A stretch of 64,000 bases of DNA from an uncultured Alphaproteobacteria bacterium (GCA_944393685.1 CALYAW010000003.1:110133-174132); one strand, 5' to 3'. Positions 45,084 through 54,417 are shown, numbered from the stretch's first letter. The notes: generated from the sequence alone by a model not told the origin. Made by a program: numbers and translations.

Positions 45084-46734
45084 TTTGCAATGCCTTATCA
45101 TCATAACGATTTAAAACGGTAGTATCCTTGTCTATTTTCACATCTATAATCCAAGGTTTATTATCAACCAAAATTGCATCAATAAGCTCAAAATCTTCAT
45201 TATTTTTAATAGACAAGAAATTAATCTTATATGTCTGGGCCAATTTTTCTAAATTCGGACATGAAAATTCTTGAGGGTTGTTTCCATAAAAATGATTATT
45301 ATAATAGCGCTTTTGTGTATCTCTCATCAGCCCCAAAACACTATTGTTAAAAACAAAACATTTTACATTATTTTTATGCAACGATAATGTATTTAACTCT
45401 TGAATATTCATTTGAAAGCCCCCATCTCCTGAAATTGAAATAACAGGAGCAGAGCTAGTATAAGATGCACCAATAGCCGCCGGCAAAGAATATCCCATTG
45501 CACCAAAGCCAGCAGAATTTAGCAATCGATAATCTTTTTGATTAGAAAATGCTTGAGCCGTCCACATCTGGTTTGCACCCACATCAGCAACAAAAATTGT
45601 GCTTTGTGGTGCTTTTTTTACAAGATATCGAATGAGTTCAATCGGCTCGACCCCATCATGAGCCATACAGGTGGTATTAACATAAGTTTTTTTCCATTCC
45701 AAAACTTGATTATACCAGTTTTCAGTATGCATATCTAAATTGCACTTATTCAATTCTTCAAGAAACACTTTGACATCAGCATGAATAGAGCAATCAGCTT
45801 TCATAAAAGTTCTATTCAATTCTGCATCATCAATATCAACATGAATTATTTTTGCCTTTTGATTGTAGTTTTCTTTCTTTTTTCCTACCTGTTTAATTGA
45901 AAATCTAGTCCCCAAAGCTAAAATCAAATCTGCTTTTTTGAGGGTCAAATTTGCCGCAGTACAACCATAAAGTCCAGAAAAACCAATAGTATCTTTATAT
46001 ACATCTAACCCATTTAATGTGGAAACTACCGGAATTTTATTAGAAGCAACAAACGAAGACAATTCTTCACAAGCCTCAGCTGCTCTAACCCCTCCTCCGG
46101 CCAAAATTACTGGCTGACGTGCATTTTCCAACAAATTTGAAACTTGATCAAGTTTCAAATCTAGTTTTAATCTAGTTTTACTCTCATAAAATCCCATTAG
46201 ACTGTTTTCATCAACCATTGAAAATTGTATATCTATGGGAACATCTATAAGAACAGGCCCCTTGCGTCCGGACATGGCAGAAGAATAGGCTTTTTCCAAA
46301 TGAACCCTTATCATTTGAGGATTATCAACCAAAGCAGTATATTTTGTAATGGGACGCACCATAGATACAATATCCATATCCTGAAAACCACCTTGACGAG
46401 CACTTCTTTTTAAATTTATGCTTTCTAAATAATCCTGACCTGTAATAAACAGGACTGGAACAGAATCAAAAAAAGCATTGGCAATTCCACCAATTAAATT
46501 AGCTGCCCCAGGACCTGATGTCGCAATTGCCACACCAATTTTATCTAAGCAACGAGCATAAGCATCAGCGGCAAAAGAAGATGCTTGTTCATGAAAATTT
46601 TGGATATATTGTATTTTTTTGGTCTCAAGAAGAGCATCTAAAATTTTAAGCATAGCACTTCCTTGATAGCCAAAAACATAGTCTATTTTTTTCTCAAGAA
46701 AAAATCTTGCAATATATTCAGCAACAGTAATCAT
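45076..46734 (-). CDS. Acetolactate synthase-like ThDP-dependent enzyme
   Basis: 552 residues, full-length three-domain ThDP enzyme. The activating glutamate is Glu49 in QNFHEQASSFAADAYAR. The ThDP/Mg motif is GDGGFQMNIQ (from 436) to NNS (463-465), and the central domain has LILALGTRFS. No regulatory ilvN-type gene lies nearby. In a sugar operon it is less likely to serve branched-chain amino acids. YerE-type homologues transfer a two-carbon unit from pyruvate to a keto-sugar to make branched-chain sugars, a possible role here (inference). Confidence 0.88.
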   Translation of the reverse strand: MITVAEYIARFFLEKKIDYVFGYQGSAMLKILDALLETKKIQYIQNFHEQASSFAADAYARCLDKIGVAIATSGPGAANLIGGIANAFFDSVPVLFITGQDYLESINLKRSARQGGFQDMDIVSMVRPITKYTALVDNPQMIRVHLEKAYSSAMSGRKGPVLIDVPIDIQFSMVDENSLMGFYESKTRLKLDLKLDQVSNLLENARQPVILAGGGVRAAEACEELSSFVASNKIPVVSTLNGLDVYKDTIGFSGLYGCTAANLTLKKADLILALGTRFSIKQVGKKKENYNQKAKIIHVDIDDAELNRTFMKADCSIHADVKVFLEELNKCNLDMHTENWYNQVLEWKKTYVNTTCMAHDGVEPIELIRYLVKKAPQSTIFVADVGANQMWTAQAFSNQKDYRLLNSAGFGAMGYSLPAAIGASYTSSAPVISISGDGGFQMNIQELNTLSLHKNNVKCFVFNNSVLGLMRDTQKRYYNNHFYGNNPQEFSCPNLEKLAQTYKINFLSIKNNEDFELIDAILVDNKPWIIDVKIDKDTTVLNRYDDKALQNG

Positions 46735-47801
46735 GCAACAATCAAACTTTCATCAATTTTTTGAATTGTAGTAAGCAACGGCGCAACATCCATCCCTCTT
46801 AACCAGAGTAGACCATCAGGAAGAGGGTTGCATACACGAGGTAATAGTGGCTTTTGGTTATGGACACATAAATCTTTCAAAATGACGGGAAGATTTAATC
46901 CGGCTTGAGCAAAGAATTCAACCGTTGTGAAAAAACGTCCAATATTGATTTCCGTAGGATTTGGAATTCCAGCAAAGTCATATGCCATATCGACCCCGTA
47001 AATTCCATGAGGTTTTGCACTAACAGCTCTACAAGCGGCTTGTGCTATTTTATCCACCTCAGCATCAGCAAATGTTTCTCCGACTTTTGTAACGCCTGTT
47101 ACACCAGAGGGAGACAATGCACTATGAGCCCAACCCTCTCTTTTTCTACCTTGAGCAGCAATTAATTCGCCTTGATACCAAACCGAAAGCCATGTAACCG
47201 TTTTAGGAGTTAATAATTCTGCAGCAACAAAATCTCCCCAACCCTGAGCATTATTTATCCAATCAACCGCCGTATCAAAATCATTGGTCGGTAAAGCACC
47301 TTTTCCGCCGCCTCCAATTGACATGGCTCTAAGCCAAATCATACCGTCTTTATTTCCTAATTTTTCAAAAGCAGTTTTTAAATCTTGTTTATTATTAATT
47401 ACAATATTTTCAGGAACTTTTATTCCATAGTCCTTAAATTTTTTCCATGATTTATACTTATGAACACAGGTATCAATCGTATCATTATCAGGAACAAGCA
47501 TTTTCACGCCGGTTTGTTCAATTTCACTTCTAAACTTCATAGCTTGAAAAAGTTCTTTGTCATGCTGGAAATGAATCATATCTGGTTTTTCTTTTTCTAA
47601 AACTGACAAAAGTTTTTCTTTATAATTATCTTTTGTTGAATGCGGCATCAGTATCTTTTTATGGGCATGAGAAAGCATTAAATCATATTTATCAGAACCC
47701 AAACCAATAATTTCAACTGGCTCGGATTTATCCATCAACAAACAATTTATAACACCATTAGACTGTGCAGAACCTGCCCCTGTAACAATAATCTTAACCA
47801 A
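46731..47801 (-). CDS. ATP-grasp ligase-like protein
   Basis: 356 residues. An N-terminal nucleotide-like domain opens with KIIVTGAGSAQSNGVINCLL, as in carbamoyl-phosphate-synthase-like ATP-grasp proteins. A grasp domain follows with IWLRAMSIGGGGKGALP (a glycine-rich loop) and GVDMAYDFAGIPNPTEINIGRF, where the Glu/Asn metal ligands are expected. It may activate a carboxylate to form an amide on the glycan or its precursor. It overlaps both neighbours by 4 and 8 bases. Confidence 0.78.
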   Translation of the reverse strand: MVKIIVTGAGSAQSNGVINCLLMDKSEPVEIIGLGSDKYDLMLSHAHKKILMPHSTKDNYKEKLLSVLEKEKPDMIHFQHDKELFQAMKFRSEIEQTGVKMLVPDNDTIDTCVHKYKSWKKFKDYGIKVPENIVINNKQDLKTAFEKLGNKDGMIWLRAMSIGGGGKGALPTNDFDTAVDWINNAQGWGDFVAAELLTPKTVTWLSVWYQGELIAAQGRKREGWAHSALSPSGVTGVTKVGETFADAEVDKIAQAACRAVSAKPHGIYGVDMAYDFAGIPNPTEINIGRFFTTVEFFAQAGLNLPVILKDLCVHNQKPLLPRVCNPLPDGLLWLRGMDVAPLLTTIQKIDESLIVA

Positions 47802-48717
47802 TTTTATTCTCCTTTAATTCCGCATAACCTAAACCGCCAATGCCGTAATGATTTCCGCAATAAAACAAATATACTTTGTTGTTATATTTTAAAATTTTTC
47901 CAAAACAAATCATTTCACTATCAAAACCTGATGAAGAAATATCTATACCCATTTTATAGTCTTGACGTTCAAAATGTATTCCATTTTTTGATTCTGCATA
48001 ACCTAACCTATAACCTTTTGAAATACTTCTAATAGAATAAAACATTTTATATAGACCATCCTCAAAAAATACTTGAGGCATTGTTAAACCATACTCATCT
48101 TCCTTTAGTGCGACAGATAATTGAGGATTTTCAGACCAATTTGTTTGAGATCTAGATTCTAAATATTTGATATCATATTTAGGAACAACATGTCCTTGAA
48201 TATCTAACCATCCAACATTAGCGGTATACCAAAGTTTATAGACATCTCCTTGTTTCATTACTTCCGCAGCAGAACGCTGATGTTTTTCAGTAGGAATATT
48301 TCCCAATACAGGAAATTTTTGAACTCGAACAAAATTTTCTCCGCCATCTTGACTTACAGATAGTCCTGAGAAAATAGTATAAGGAATATCTTTTTGCTTT
48401 TGGTAAGCAGAATAATGAAGATAAAATTTGTCATGTTCTTTTAATATACATGTAGGTAAAACACCATTCTCATCAAAACAACCTTTTTCGCCTAAATCCA
48501 GTACAGGATTTTTAGAATAATTTAATATTTCGGAAGGATTTTCTGGATTGAGATCAATATAACCTACTCTTCCTTGATTAAACTCATCACACATTGTTAA
48601 ATAAACTCTTATGACTCCGTTATTTAAAATCGGAAGCGGTGTCATCGTATTCTTTTTATACCATGGCAAATCTAACGTATGACAATCACAAATAAACCCT
48701 TTTTTCTCCCATTTCAT
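47794..48717 (-). CDS. Glycosidase-like beta-propeller protein
   Basis: 307 residues. Repeated blades such as YLTMCDEFNQGRVGYIDL, FYLHYSAYQKQK, YKLWYTANVG, YKMFYSIRS and VYLFYCGNHYG follow the pattern of GH32/43/68-like five-blade propellers. It lacks a signal peptide, so it should act in the cytoplasm, possibly as a sugar-processing enzyme rather than a secreted hydrolase. It begins directly after the FdtA-like stop codon. Confidence 0.65.
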   Translation of the reverse strand: MKWEKKGFICDCHTLDLPWYKKNTMTPLPILNNGVIRVYLTMCDEFNQGRVGYIDLNPENPSEILNYSKNPVLDLGEKGCFDENGVLPTCILKEHDKFYLHYSAYQKQKDIPYTIFSGLSVSQDGGENFVRVQKFPVLGNIPTEKHQRSAAEVMKQGDVYKLWYTANVGWLDIQGHVVPKYDIKYLESRSQTNWSENPQLSVALKEDEYGLTMPQVFFEDGLYKMFYSIRSISKGYRLGYAESKNGIHFERQDYKMGIDISSSGFDSEMICFGKILKYNNKVYLFYCGNHYGIGGLGYAELKENKIG

Positions 48718-49113
48718 TTATTTTACTTCCTTCTTAAACTCATCATAATCCCTAATATAGTCTGCCTCGTCATAGTGTTCGGAGGCTAATACCATGACAA
48801 CACAGTCTTCGGAAAAGTTTGTAAACTCTCGCCAGATGTTACTTTTGATGTATAGACCGCAGTTAGGGCGATTGAGGTGTATGGTTTGACGCTCTTTCCC
48901 ATCGTCTAAAATGAAATCACAACTGCCTTGAGGGCAAAAAATAACCTGTTGAAGTTTACGATGTGAGTGGCGACCGCGAATGACTTCTCTTTTGGTGCCG
49001 TATATATAATATACACGCTTGATTTCAAAGGGAATTTCCGATGAGCCTTCCAATGCGACCAGTGATCCTCTTTCATCGCCGCGTACCTTAAAATCTATCA
49101 GTTCGTATTCCAT
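48718..49113 (-). CDS. FdtA/QdtA-like dTDP-4-keto-6-deoxyglucose 3,4-ketoisomerase
   Basis: 131 residues from the ATG at 49113; a TTG start 42 bases upstream is less likely. A cupin with the FdtA pattern GDERGSLVALEG, IKRVYYIYG, RGRHSHRKLQQV and catalytic His residues in RHSH. It moves the keto group from C4 to C3 for the FdtB-like enzyme at 41554. It is the first gene of the operon. RmlA/RmlB, which make the substrate, are not in the window. Confidence 0.9.
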   Translation of the reverse strand: MEYELIDFKVRGDERGSLVALEGSSEIPFEIKRVYYIYGTKREVIRGRHSHRKLQQVIFCPQGSCDFILDDGKERQTIHLNRPNCGLYIKSNIWREFTNFSEDCVVMVLASEHYDEADYIRDYDEFKKEVK

Positions 49114-49340
49114 GCTAGAGCCTGTATAGCTTAAATATGTTTTATTTTTAATCAATATGAAGATATTGACAAACTATCCTAATATGTCAAGTTTTAATTT
49201 AAAATCCTTACGATTAACATTCTTTGCCATAATTTGTTTGATATCTTTATTTTTGTATAAATAAAACATATTATATTTTTATGCAATAAGCGATATAAAA
49301 GAAATATGTTTATATTTCAAAAAATAATAGTTATTAGCGG

Positions 49341-49369
49341 TTGACGTTGTGAAAGTTTGTTATTATAAC
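49341..49369 (+). promoter_or_regulatory. Promoter of the LPG-synthase-like gene
   Basis: TTGACG (49341-49346), a 17-base spacer and TATAAC (49364-49369), 33 bases before the ATG. It lies in a 289-base AT-rich divergent gap that otherwise shows no gene; the glycan operon must start from the same gap, where TTGACA occurs on the minus strand near 49185-49190. Confidence 0.6.
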
Positions 49370-49402
49370 AACTTGGTATAAGTTTTAGAAAAAGGATGCT
49401 TA

Positions 49403-50398
49403 ATGGCTGGTAAAACCAAAAAATTTTTGAAAAAGCTTATCTCTTGGGCCGGATTGTTTTTCTTTGCTGTTGCCGCATATATGCTTTATATGCAACTTTC
49501 TAAATACAGTTTGGCTGAAATTAAAGATGCTTTGTTTTCTATTCCTATGCATAATTTGATGTTGGCCTGCTTGGCCTCTTTGGGAGGATATGTTGCGCTG
49601 TCTTCCTATGATTATTTGGCCTTGCGCTACATCGGGCGGAAGTTGGCTCCATGGAAATGGATTTTTGCCGGATTTATCGGCTTTTCGGTTAGTAATAATG
49701 CCGGTCATGCTATCGTTTCCGGCGGAACTATTCGTTATCGTTTGTATACTCGCTGGCGTTTTAAGGGATCTGAAATCGTTAGAATGGTTACTTTTTCTGG
49801 CTTTACTTATTTGGTGGCTTGTTTCTTCTTGATTATTGTCGGTTTTTTCTTAACACCTAACCATGCTTTTGGCGACGGTTCGGTTTCGCGATTAACAACA
49901 GAAGTTGTGACTTTGGTTTCGGCTGCCGGTTTGCTTCTTTATTTTTGGGCATCGTTATTTTATAAAAAACCAATTATTATTAAAGAAGTGGAATTTGATA
50001 TCCCTTCATTTCGGATGGCTTTGGCTCAGGTGTTTATCGGGGCGGCGGACATCTTGATGGCATCGTTGGTTTTATATTTTTCTTTGACGCCTTTTATGAC
50101 AATCTCTTTTGACGTGTTTATGGGAGTGTTCATTATTGCTCAAGTGCTGGGAGTGTTTAGTCAGGTTCCCGGCGGACTCGGCGTATTTGAGGGATTGTTT
50201 ATGTATATTATCCCCGGTGAACATAATCAGGCGTTGTTGTTTGGCGCTCTTATTGCTTATCGCATTATCTATTATTTATTGCCGTTGCTGCTGTCTTTTG
50301 TGGTTCTTTCTTCTTATGAAGGTTATTTGCGTTTTGTCAAAAAACAGCAGCTCGACAGACTTCGGATTTTTAATGCCGAGAAAATGCATAAACTTTAA
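49403..50398 (+). CDS. Lysylphosphatidylglycerol synthase-like membrane protein (UPF0104)
   Basis: 331 residues with about eight membrane helices. Family motifs include GYVALSSYDYLALRYIG, GFIGFSVSNNAGHAIVSGG and FSQVPGGLGVFEGLF. The fused aminoacyl-transferase domain of MprF is absent, so this is the flippase-like half only. It may move a lipid or lipid-linked sugar. AAAAGGA precedes the ATG. Confidence 0.85.
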   Translation: MAGKTKKFLKKLISWAGLFFFAVAAYMLYMQLSKYSLAEIKDALFSIPMHNLMLACLASLGGYVALSSYDYLALRYIGRKLAPWKWIFAGFIGFSVSNNAGHAIVSGGTIRYRLYTRWRFKGSEIVRMVTFSGFTYLVACFFLIIVGFFLTPNHAFGDGSVSRLTTEVVTLVSAAGLLLYFWASLFYKKPIIIKEVEFDIPSFRMALAQVFIGAADILMASLVLYFSLTPFMTISFDVFMGVFIIAQVLGVFSQVPGGLGVFEGLFMYIIPGEHNQALLFGALIAYRIIYYLLPLLLSFVVLSSYEGYLRFVKKQQLDRLRIFNAEKMHKL

Positions 50399-50856
50399 TA
50401 TTCGGCACTGAGGTAATCGGTAATTTGATTGCTTAAATAATCATTGAAACTGACCGGATCTGAGGTCATGTTTTGTAGATTTTCAACTTTTTTATAACCA
50501 AAAGATGCACCGTCGTCTACTCGGACAAGAACTACTTCAAGCGGTTGTGAAAGCTGATATGTTTCGATGAAATTGTTTTCATCGTCGTTTTGATAATTAA
50601 TCAAAAACATATTATAATCTTCCGAAAACTCACTATTATATAAATTTTCTATCATTTCTATGGCGGCGGCGCAAGTGTAACATGGTTCGTTATTAAAAAA
50701 TACATAAATGATGGATTTATTATAATTGTTTTCAGAGATATTAAAATATTCTTGAGTTCCTTGAGAGGGCATGTAGCCATCCATGGGTTCTACTTGCGCA
50801 TAGCTGTTAAATGTACTTATGATAAGGCTCAAAAGTGTTGCAACAAAAATTTTCAT
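50395..50856 (-). CDS. Secreted thioredoxin-fold protein with CxxC
   Basis: 153 residues. A signal peptide (cut after SYA-Q) is followed by a thioredoxin-like stretch IIYVFFNNEPCYTCAAAIEMIE, where Cys-Tyr-Thr-Cys is the likely active site. The rest is short and acidic. It is probably a periplasmic redox protein or thioredoxin-like fragment; substrate unknown. GGAG precedes the ATG. It overlaps the convergent LPG-synthase-like gene by 4 bases. Confidence 0.75.
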   Translation of the reverse strand: MKIFVATLLSLIISTFNSYAQVEPMDGYMPSQGTQEYFNISENNYNKSIIYVFFNNEPCYTCAAAIEMIENLYNSEFSEDYNMFLINYQNDDENNFIETYQLSQPLEVVLVRVDDGASFGYKKVENLQNMTSDPVSFNDYLSNQITDYLSAEY

Positions 50857-50867
50857 CTTCTTCTCCT

Positions 50868-50907
50868 AAAAAACTTGAAAACCGAGTTTTTTAAGAGGTC
50901 GGTTTTC
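50868..50907 (-). terminator. Terminator after pepP
   Basis: On the minus strand GAAAACCGA pairs with TCGGTTTTC, then AAG and six Ts. Confidence 0.82.
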
Positions 50908-50912
50908 GAAAA

Positions 50913-52589
50913 TTAAAGTGGGGCGCAGGCTTGTTGAAGCCATTTTGCCGTTTTTGAATCTAAATGTTTGTGCAGTTTTTGGTATACATCGGCATGATAA
51001 GTATTGAGCCATTTTATCTCTGCACTACTCAAGAGATATTTGTTGATGAGGCGTTTATCAAGTGGCACCAGAGTTAAAGGTTCAAATCGAAGTAAATTCA
51101 TTTCACTTTGTATATTTGGTTCCGAAACTATATAGGCTAAATTTTCAATGCGAATACCATATTCGCCTGTTTTGTAGAAGCCTGGTTCTATGGAGGTAAT
51201 CATTCCGGCTTTGAGAGGGTGTGTGTTTTTGGAAGAGAGGCTGAATGGTCCTTCATGAACACTTAAAAAACAGCCAACGCCATGTCCAGTGCCGTGGTGG
51301 TATTCTTTGCCGAATTGCCATAGTTGGGCGCGAGTGATGGCATCTATAACACTGCCGCTTGTCCCTTCTGGAAAAACGGCAGATGACGCGGCAATATGGG
51401 CTTTGAGAACTTGGGTAAAGCTGTCTCTTATGTCATCAGAGGGCGTTCCTATGGCAATGGTACGTGTGATATCGGTTGTGCCGTCAAAATATTGTGCTCC
51501 GCTATCTAATAATAGGACGGAATCTTTTGTAAGTTTGAGATTGGTTTTGGATGTCGGTTGATAATGGACAATGGCTCCATTGGGGCCAAAAGCCGCTATC
51601 GTACCAAAACTGTCGGAATAAAAATGAGCTTCTTTTTCACGGAAGGACCTTAATTTTTTGACTATGCTGAGCTCATCTTGAGATGACCAATTGTTTTCTA
51701 GCCAATATAAAAATTTTACCATGGCAATGCCGTCACGTAAGTGCGCATTTTTAATGCCTGAAAGTTCTATAGAATTTTTGATTGCTTTCCATTCATCAAT
51801 CGGATTAGAAATATTTTCAAGCCATATTTTTTGTTCTTTCATTAATAATTGAATTTGTTTTGGCGTTTTGGCATAGGAGATTCCGATTGTTTGATTTTTA
51901 AAGGCAGACAGCTCTTTTTTTATCTTGTTCATGTCATTGGTGAACAAACTTACATTACCGTCTTTGTCTATCAGCGCAAAGGCTCTGAATATTGGGGTGT
52001 CGGCAAGTAAATTTGAGCGTAAGTTCAAAAGCCAAGAAACAGAATCGCATGCGCTAATAAAATAAGCATCAAGATTATGTTCATGTATAAAATTTGTCAG
52101 ATAAGAAATTTTTTCTTCTGTCGAAATGCCACAAAATTCAATATCATGCTCAAATATATGCACATCTTTGATGGTTAGTCTGGAGCCAAATATCTCTGAA
52201 TTGTCGGCGATAAAAGTATGCTTTTTTAAGACGCGCTGCCAATAGTCAACCTCATTTACGCTGTGACACCATGGGTTATATGCTATTTTGAAAGGTGTTA
52301 AAAAGTTATTGTTTATCCAAGTGGCAATACTGTCATTGGTACAGACGACTTCTATTTGTGTCTGGTCTACTTCTTGTGAGGCTTGAAGCTCGTATCTGCC
52401 ATCTACCAAAAGATAGGATTTGTTTGGGCATATGATAAGGTTTCCGGCAGAGCCTGAAAAACCGCTGAGGGCTAAGATTTTATTTTCTTCAGGTAAAATA
52501 TCTTGTCCCAAGAACATATTGTTTCGAGTTAGAATATATGCGTCGTAGCCGCTTTGAGAGAGATAATTTTGAATTTCTAAAAGTGTCAT
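50913..52589 (-). CDS. pepP: Xaa-Pro aminopeptidase (M24B)
   Basis: 558 residues, the long form with two N-terminal creatinase-like domains. The M24 metal ligands are visible: Asp residues in LLLDSGAQYFDGTTDITRT, His in HGTGHGVGCFLSVHEGP and Glu residues in SIEPGFYKTGEYGIRIEN. It removes N-terminal residues before proline. It follows prmA by 2 bases and ends at a strong terminator. Confidence 0.94.
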   Translation of the reverse strand: MTLLEIQNYLSQSGYDAYILTRNNMFLGQDILPEENKILALSGFSGSAGNLIICPNKSYLLVDGRYELQASQEVDQTQIEVVCTNDSIATWINNNFLTPFKIAYNPWCHSVNEVDYWQRVLKKHTFIADNSEIFGSRLTIKDVHIFEHDIEFCGISTEEKISYLTNFIHEHNLDAYFISACDSVSWLLNLRSNLLADTPIFRAFALIDKDGNVSLFTNDMNKIKKELSAFKNQTIGISYAKTPKQIQLLMKEQKIWLENISNPIDEWKAIKNSIELSGIKNAHLRDGIAMVKFLYWLENNWSSQDELSIVKKLRSFREKEAHFYSDSFGTIAAFGPNGAIVHYQPTSKTNLKLTKDSVLLLDSGAQYFDGTTDITRTIAIGTPSDDIRDSFTQVLKAHIAASSAVFPEGTSGSVIDAITRAQLWQFGKEYHHGTGHGVGCFLSVHEGPFSLSSKNTHPLKAGMITSIEPGFYKTGEYGIRIENLAYIVSEPNIQSEMNLLRFEPLTLVPLDKRLINKYLLSSAEIKWLNTYHADVYQKLHKHLDSKTAKWLQQACAPL

Positions 52590-52591
52590 GT

Positions 52592-53455
52592 TTATGCCTT
52601 TTGCATCAGAATGGCTCGCCAGTTGTCTTGAGAATATTCTTTAATCAACGTGAGACCTTGTTTTTGGTGTTCGGATATTATCCAGTCGGCTTGTTCTGCT
52701 ACAAAACCAGATAAAATACAGTATCCATTTTTTTTGAGATTTTGTGCTAAGTTTGGCGACATTTCTATGAGCGGACGCGCCAAAATATTGGCAAGTATTA
52801 AGTCATAGGGGGCATTGTTGTGAACAATATCTTCCTGATAGCCGTCGCTTTGAGCGCATGTTATTTGATTATCCAGCGCATTGGTTTGCGCGTTGCTTTG
52901 AGTGACAAGAACGGCTTCTTCATCAATATCTACGGCAATAAGACGAGCTTTTTGCCATAATTTTGCAGCAGCTAAAGATAAAATTCCCGAACCAGTACCA
53001 ACATCAAGAATTTTATCGACTTGATACCCTTTGTGATATAAATCACTGATTGCTCTTAAGCAACAACGAGTTGTCGGATGATCCGAGCCAAAAGCTGTGG
53101 CAGCGTATATTTGCAGCGGAATTTTTTTTGTTTGCGGGGTCGTTTTTTCATGAATGCCGTAAATCATAAAATCGCAGATTTCAAACGGAGAAAATTGAAT
53201 TACATAGTCTTTTAGCCAGTTGGAACTTTCAAGATGTGTTATTTTGTAAGGAGGCAGAACAAGGTTGCGCTTCTTTGCAGCCATAAGCATTTCTTGTTCA
53301 TTGAAATTGCCGCTTTGGTAGCCGATATATTCGTCTTGTCCGTTATCTGCATAATTTTGAGCTGTAACTTCAAAAAACTCTTCTAGAAAATCTTCAAATA
53401 AAGAAGATGTTTCCGAGGTCGGGAAAAAGCTTACTTGCCAACAACTGCTCATCAT
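52592..53455 (-). CDS. prmA: Ribosomal protein L11 methyltransferase
   Basis: 287 residues from the ATG at 53455 (GAGGA about 10 bases upstream); earlier starts have no such site. The SAM motif is ILDVGTGSGILSLAAAKL and the PrmA catalytic text is NILARPLIEMSPNL. FGSDHPTTRCCLRAIS is also typical. It trimethylates L11 at several sites. Confidence 0.93.
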   Translation of the reverse strand: MMSSCWQVSFFPTSETSSLFEDFLEEFFEVTAQNYADNGQDEYIGYQSGNFNEQEMLMAAKKRNLVLPPYKITHLESSNWLKDYVIQFSPFEICDFMIYGIHEKTTPQTKKIPLQIYAATAFGSDHPTTRCCLRAISDLYHKGYQVDKILDVGTGSGILSLAAAKLWQKARLIAVDIDEEAVLVTQSNAQTNALDNQITCAQSDGYQEDIVHNNAPYDLILANILARPLIEMSPNLAQNLKKNGYCILSGFVAEQADWIISEHQKQGLTLIKEYSQDNWRAILMQKA

Positions 53456-53557
53456 AAGAGATTTATCCTCGCTTGTTATAAATTTATTTACTAACATTAG
53501 TTTATAGTATAATAATTAAAAATAAATTTAATTCTAATCAATCAGAAGAGGCTTTGG

Positions 53558-54319
53558 ATGAAAAAAATATTGATGCTGATGGTAATTGTTTTGTTGGCAG
53601 GTTGTTTGCGGGCCGAAAATTATGATATATTGGGGTTTCGCAATGATATTTTTGTGATGGCCGAGGGATATAAAATTACTTTTTATGATAAAGAGCCTGT
53701 CTTAATCAAAACAGAGCTGATTGAGGAAAATAATTTTAAGTTTAATGAAGCTCAGACTGTTTATAAGGGATATTCGGTTTTGAACACAAAAGTATATCGT
53801 CGCGATTTGTATGCGCAGGATTTGGTTCGCGCCAACAAAAACGGCGTTTTATCAAGTCCGGGATTGCCTCGTAAATTCTCTGATAAAGAAACTTTTCATG
53901 TAATTGGGCAAGTTGAAATAGATGGGGTTGAATATCGTTTGGTGCCAGATGCAATAGAAGGTTTTGCTTTTTTGATTAACAATCAAGGAGAATTTTATAA
54001 CAAGGCAGGACAAATTAAGGGAAGTTATTTAGTGTTGCTCGAAAATGAATTTTTCCCTTATCCCAAAGATTTTCGGATGATTAATATTAATACAAATAAA
54101 GCCGAACAAACAAAACCTACCGAAGGCTATGATGTTAAGTATGACGGTGTTCGGTTGGATCGGATTTGGTTTACTTATTTGGATTATGAGTCTGGAGACA
54201 GAGGGACTTTTGAAAATATCAGTTTTCCAAACAAGTCTGGCTTGATTACGATTAACGGTGTTAATATGCGCGTTTTGCAAGCCGACAATGATAAAATTAC
54301 CTATATGTTGCTCAAATAA
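53558..54319 (+). CDS. Putative lipoprotein of unknown function
   Basis: 253 residues. A lipobox LLAGC puts the lipid on Cys16. The mature part is rich in Tyr, Asp and Asn, with strands such as FHVIGQVEIDGVEYRLVPD and YDVKYDGVRLDRIWFTYLD. No family recognised. AGAGG precedes the ATG. It is divergent from prmA, between that gene and the yebC promoter. Confidence 0.75.
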   Translation: MKKILMLMVIVLLAGCLRAENYDILGFRNDIFVMAEGYKITFYDKEPVLIKTELIEENNFKFNEAQTVYKGYSVLNTKVYRRDLYAQDLVRANKNGVLSSPGLPRKFSDKETFHVIGQVEIDGVEYRLVPDAIEGFAFLINNQGEFYNKAGQIKGSYLVLLENEFFPYPKDFRMININTNKAEQTKPTEGYDVKYDGVRLDRIWFTYLDYESGDRGTFENISFPNKSGLITINGVNMRVLQADNDKITYMLLK

Positions 54320-54375
54320 ACCCAAACTCAGAGCGTGGTTTTTGAAGGACTGTTGACAATATTTTTAAAAAATTC

Positions 54376-54417
54376 TTGCGCTTGCTTTTTGCTTGTTGTA
54401 TAAAACTCGCGAGTTTT
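54376..54417 (+). promoter_or_regulatory. yebC promoter with palindrome at the start site
   Basis: TTGCGC (54376-54381), a 17-base spacer and TATAAA (54399-54404). A perfect 16-base palindrome, AAAACTCGCGAGTTTT (54402-54417), begins within the -10 box and covers the expected transcription start. It has the placement of an operator. Confidence 0.7.
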
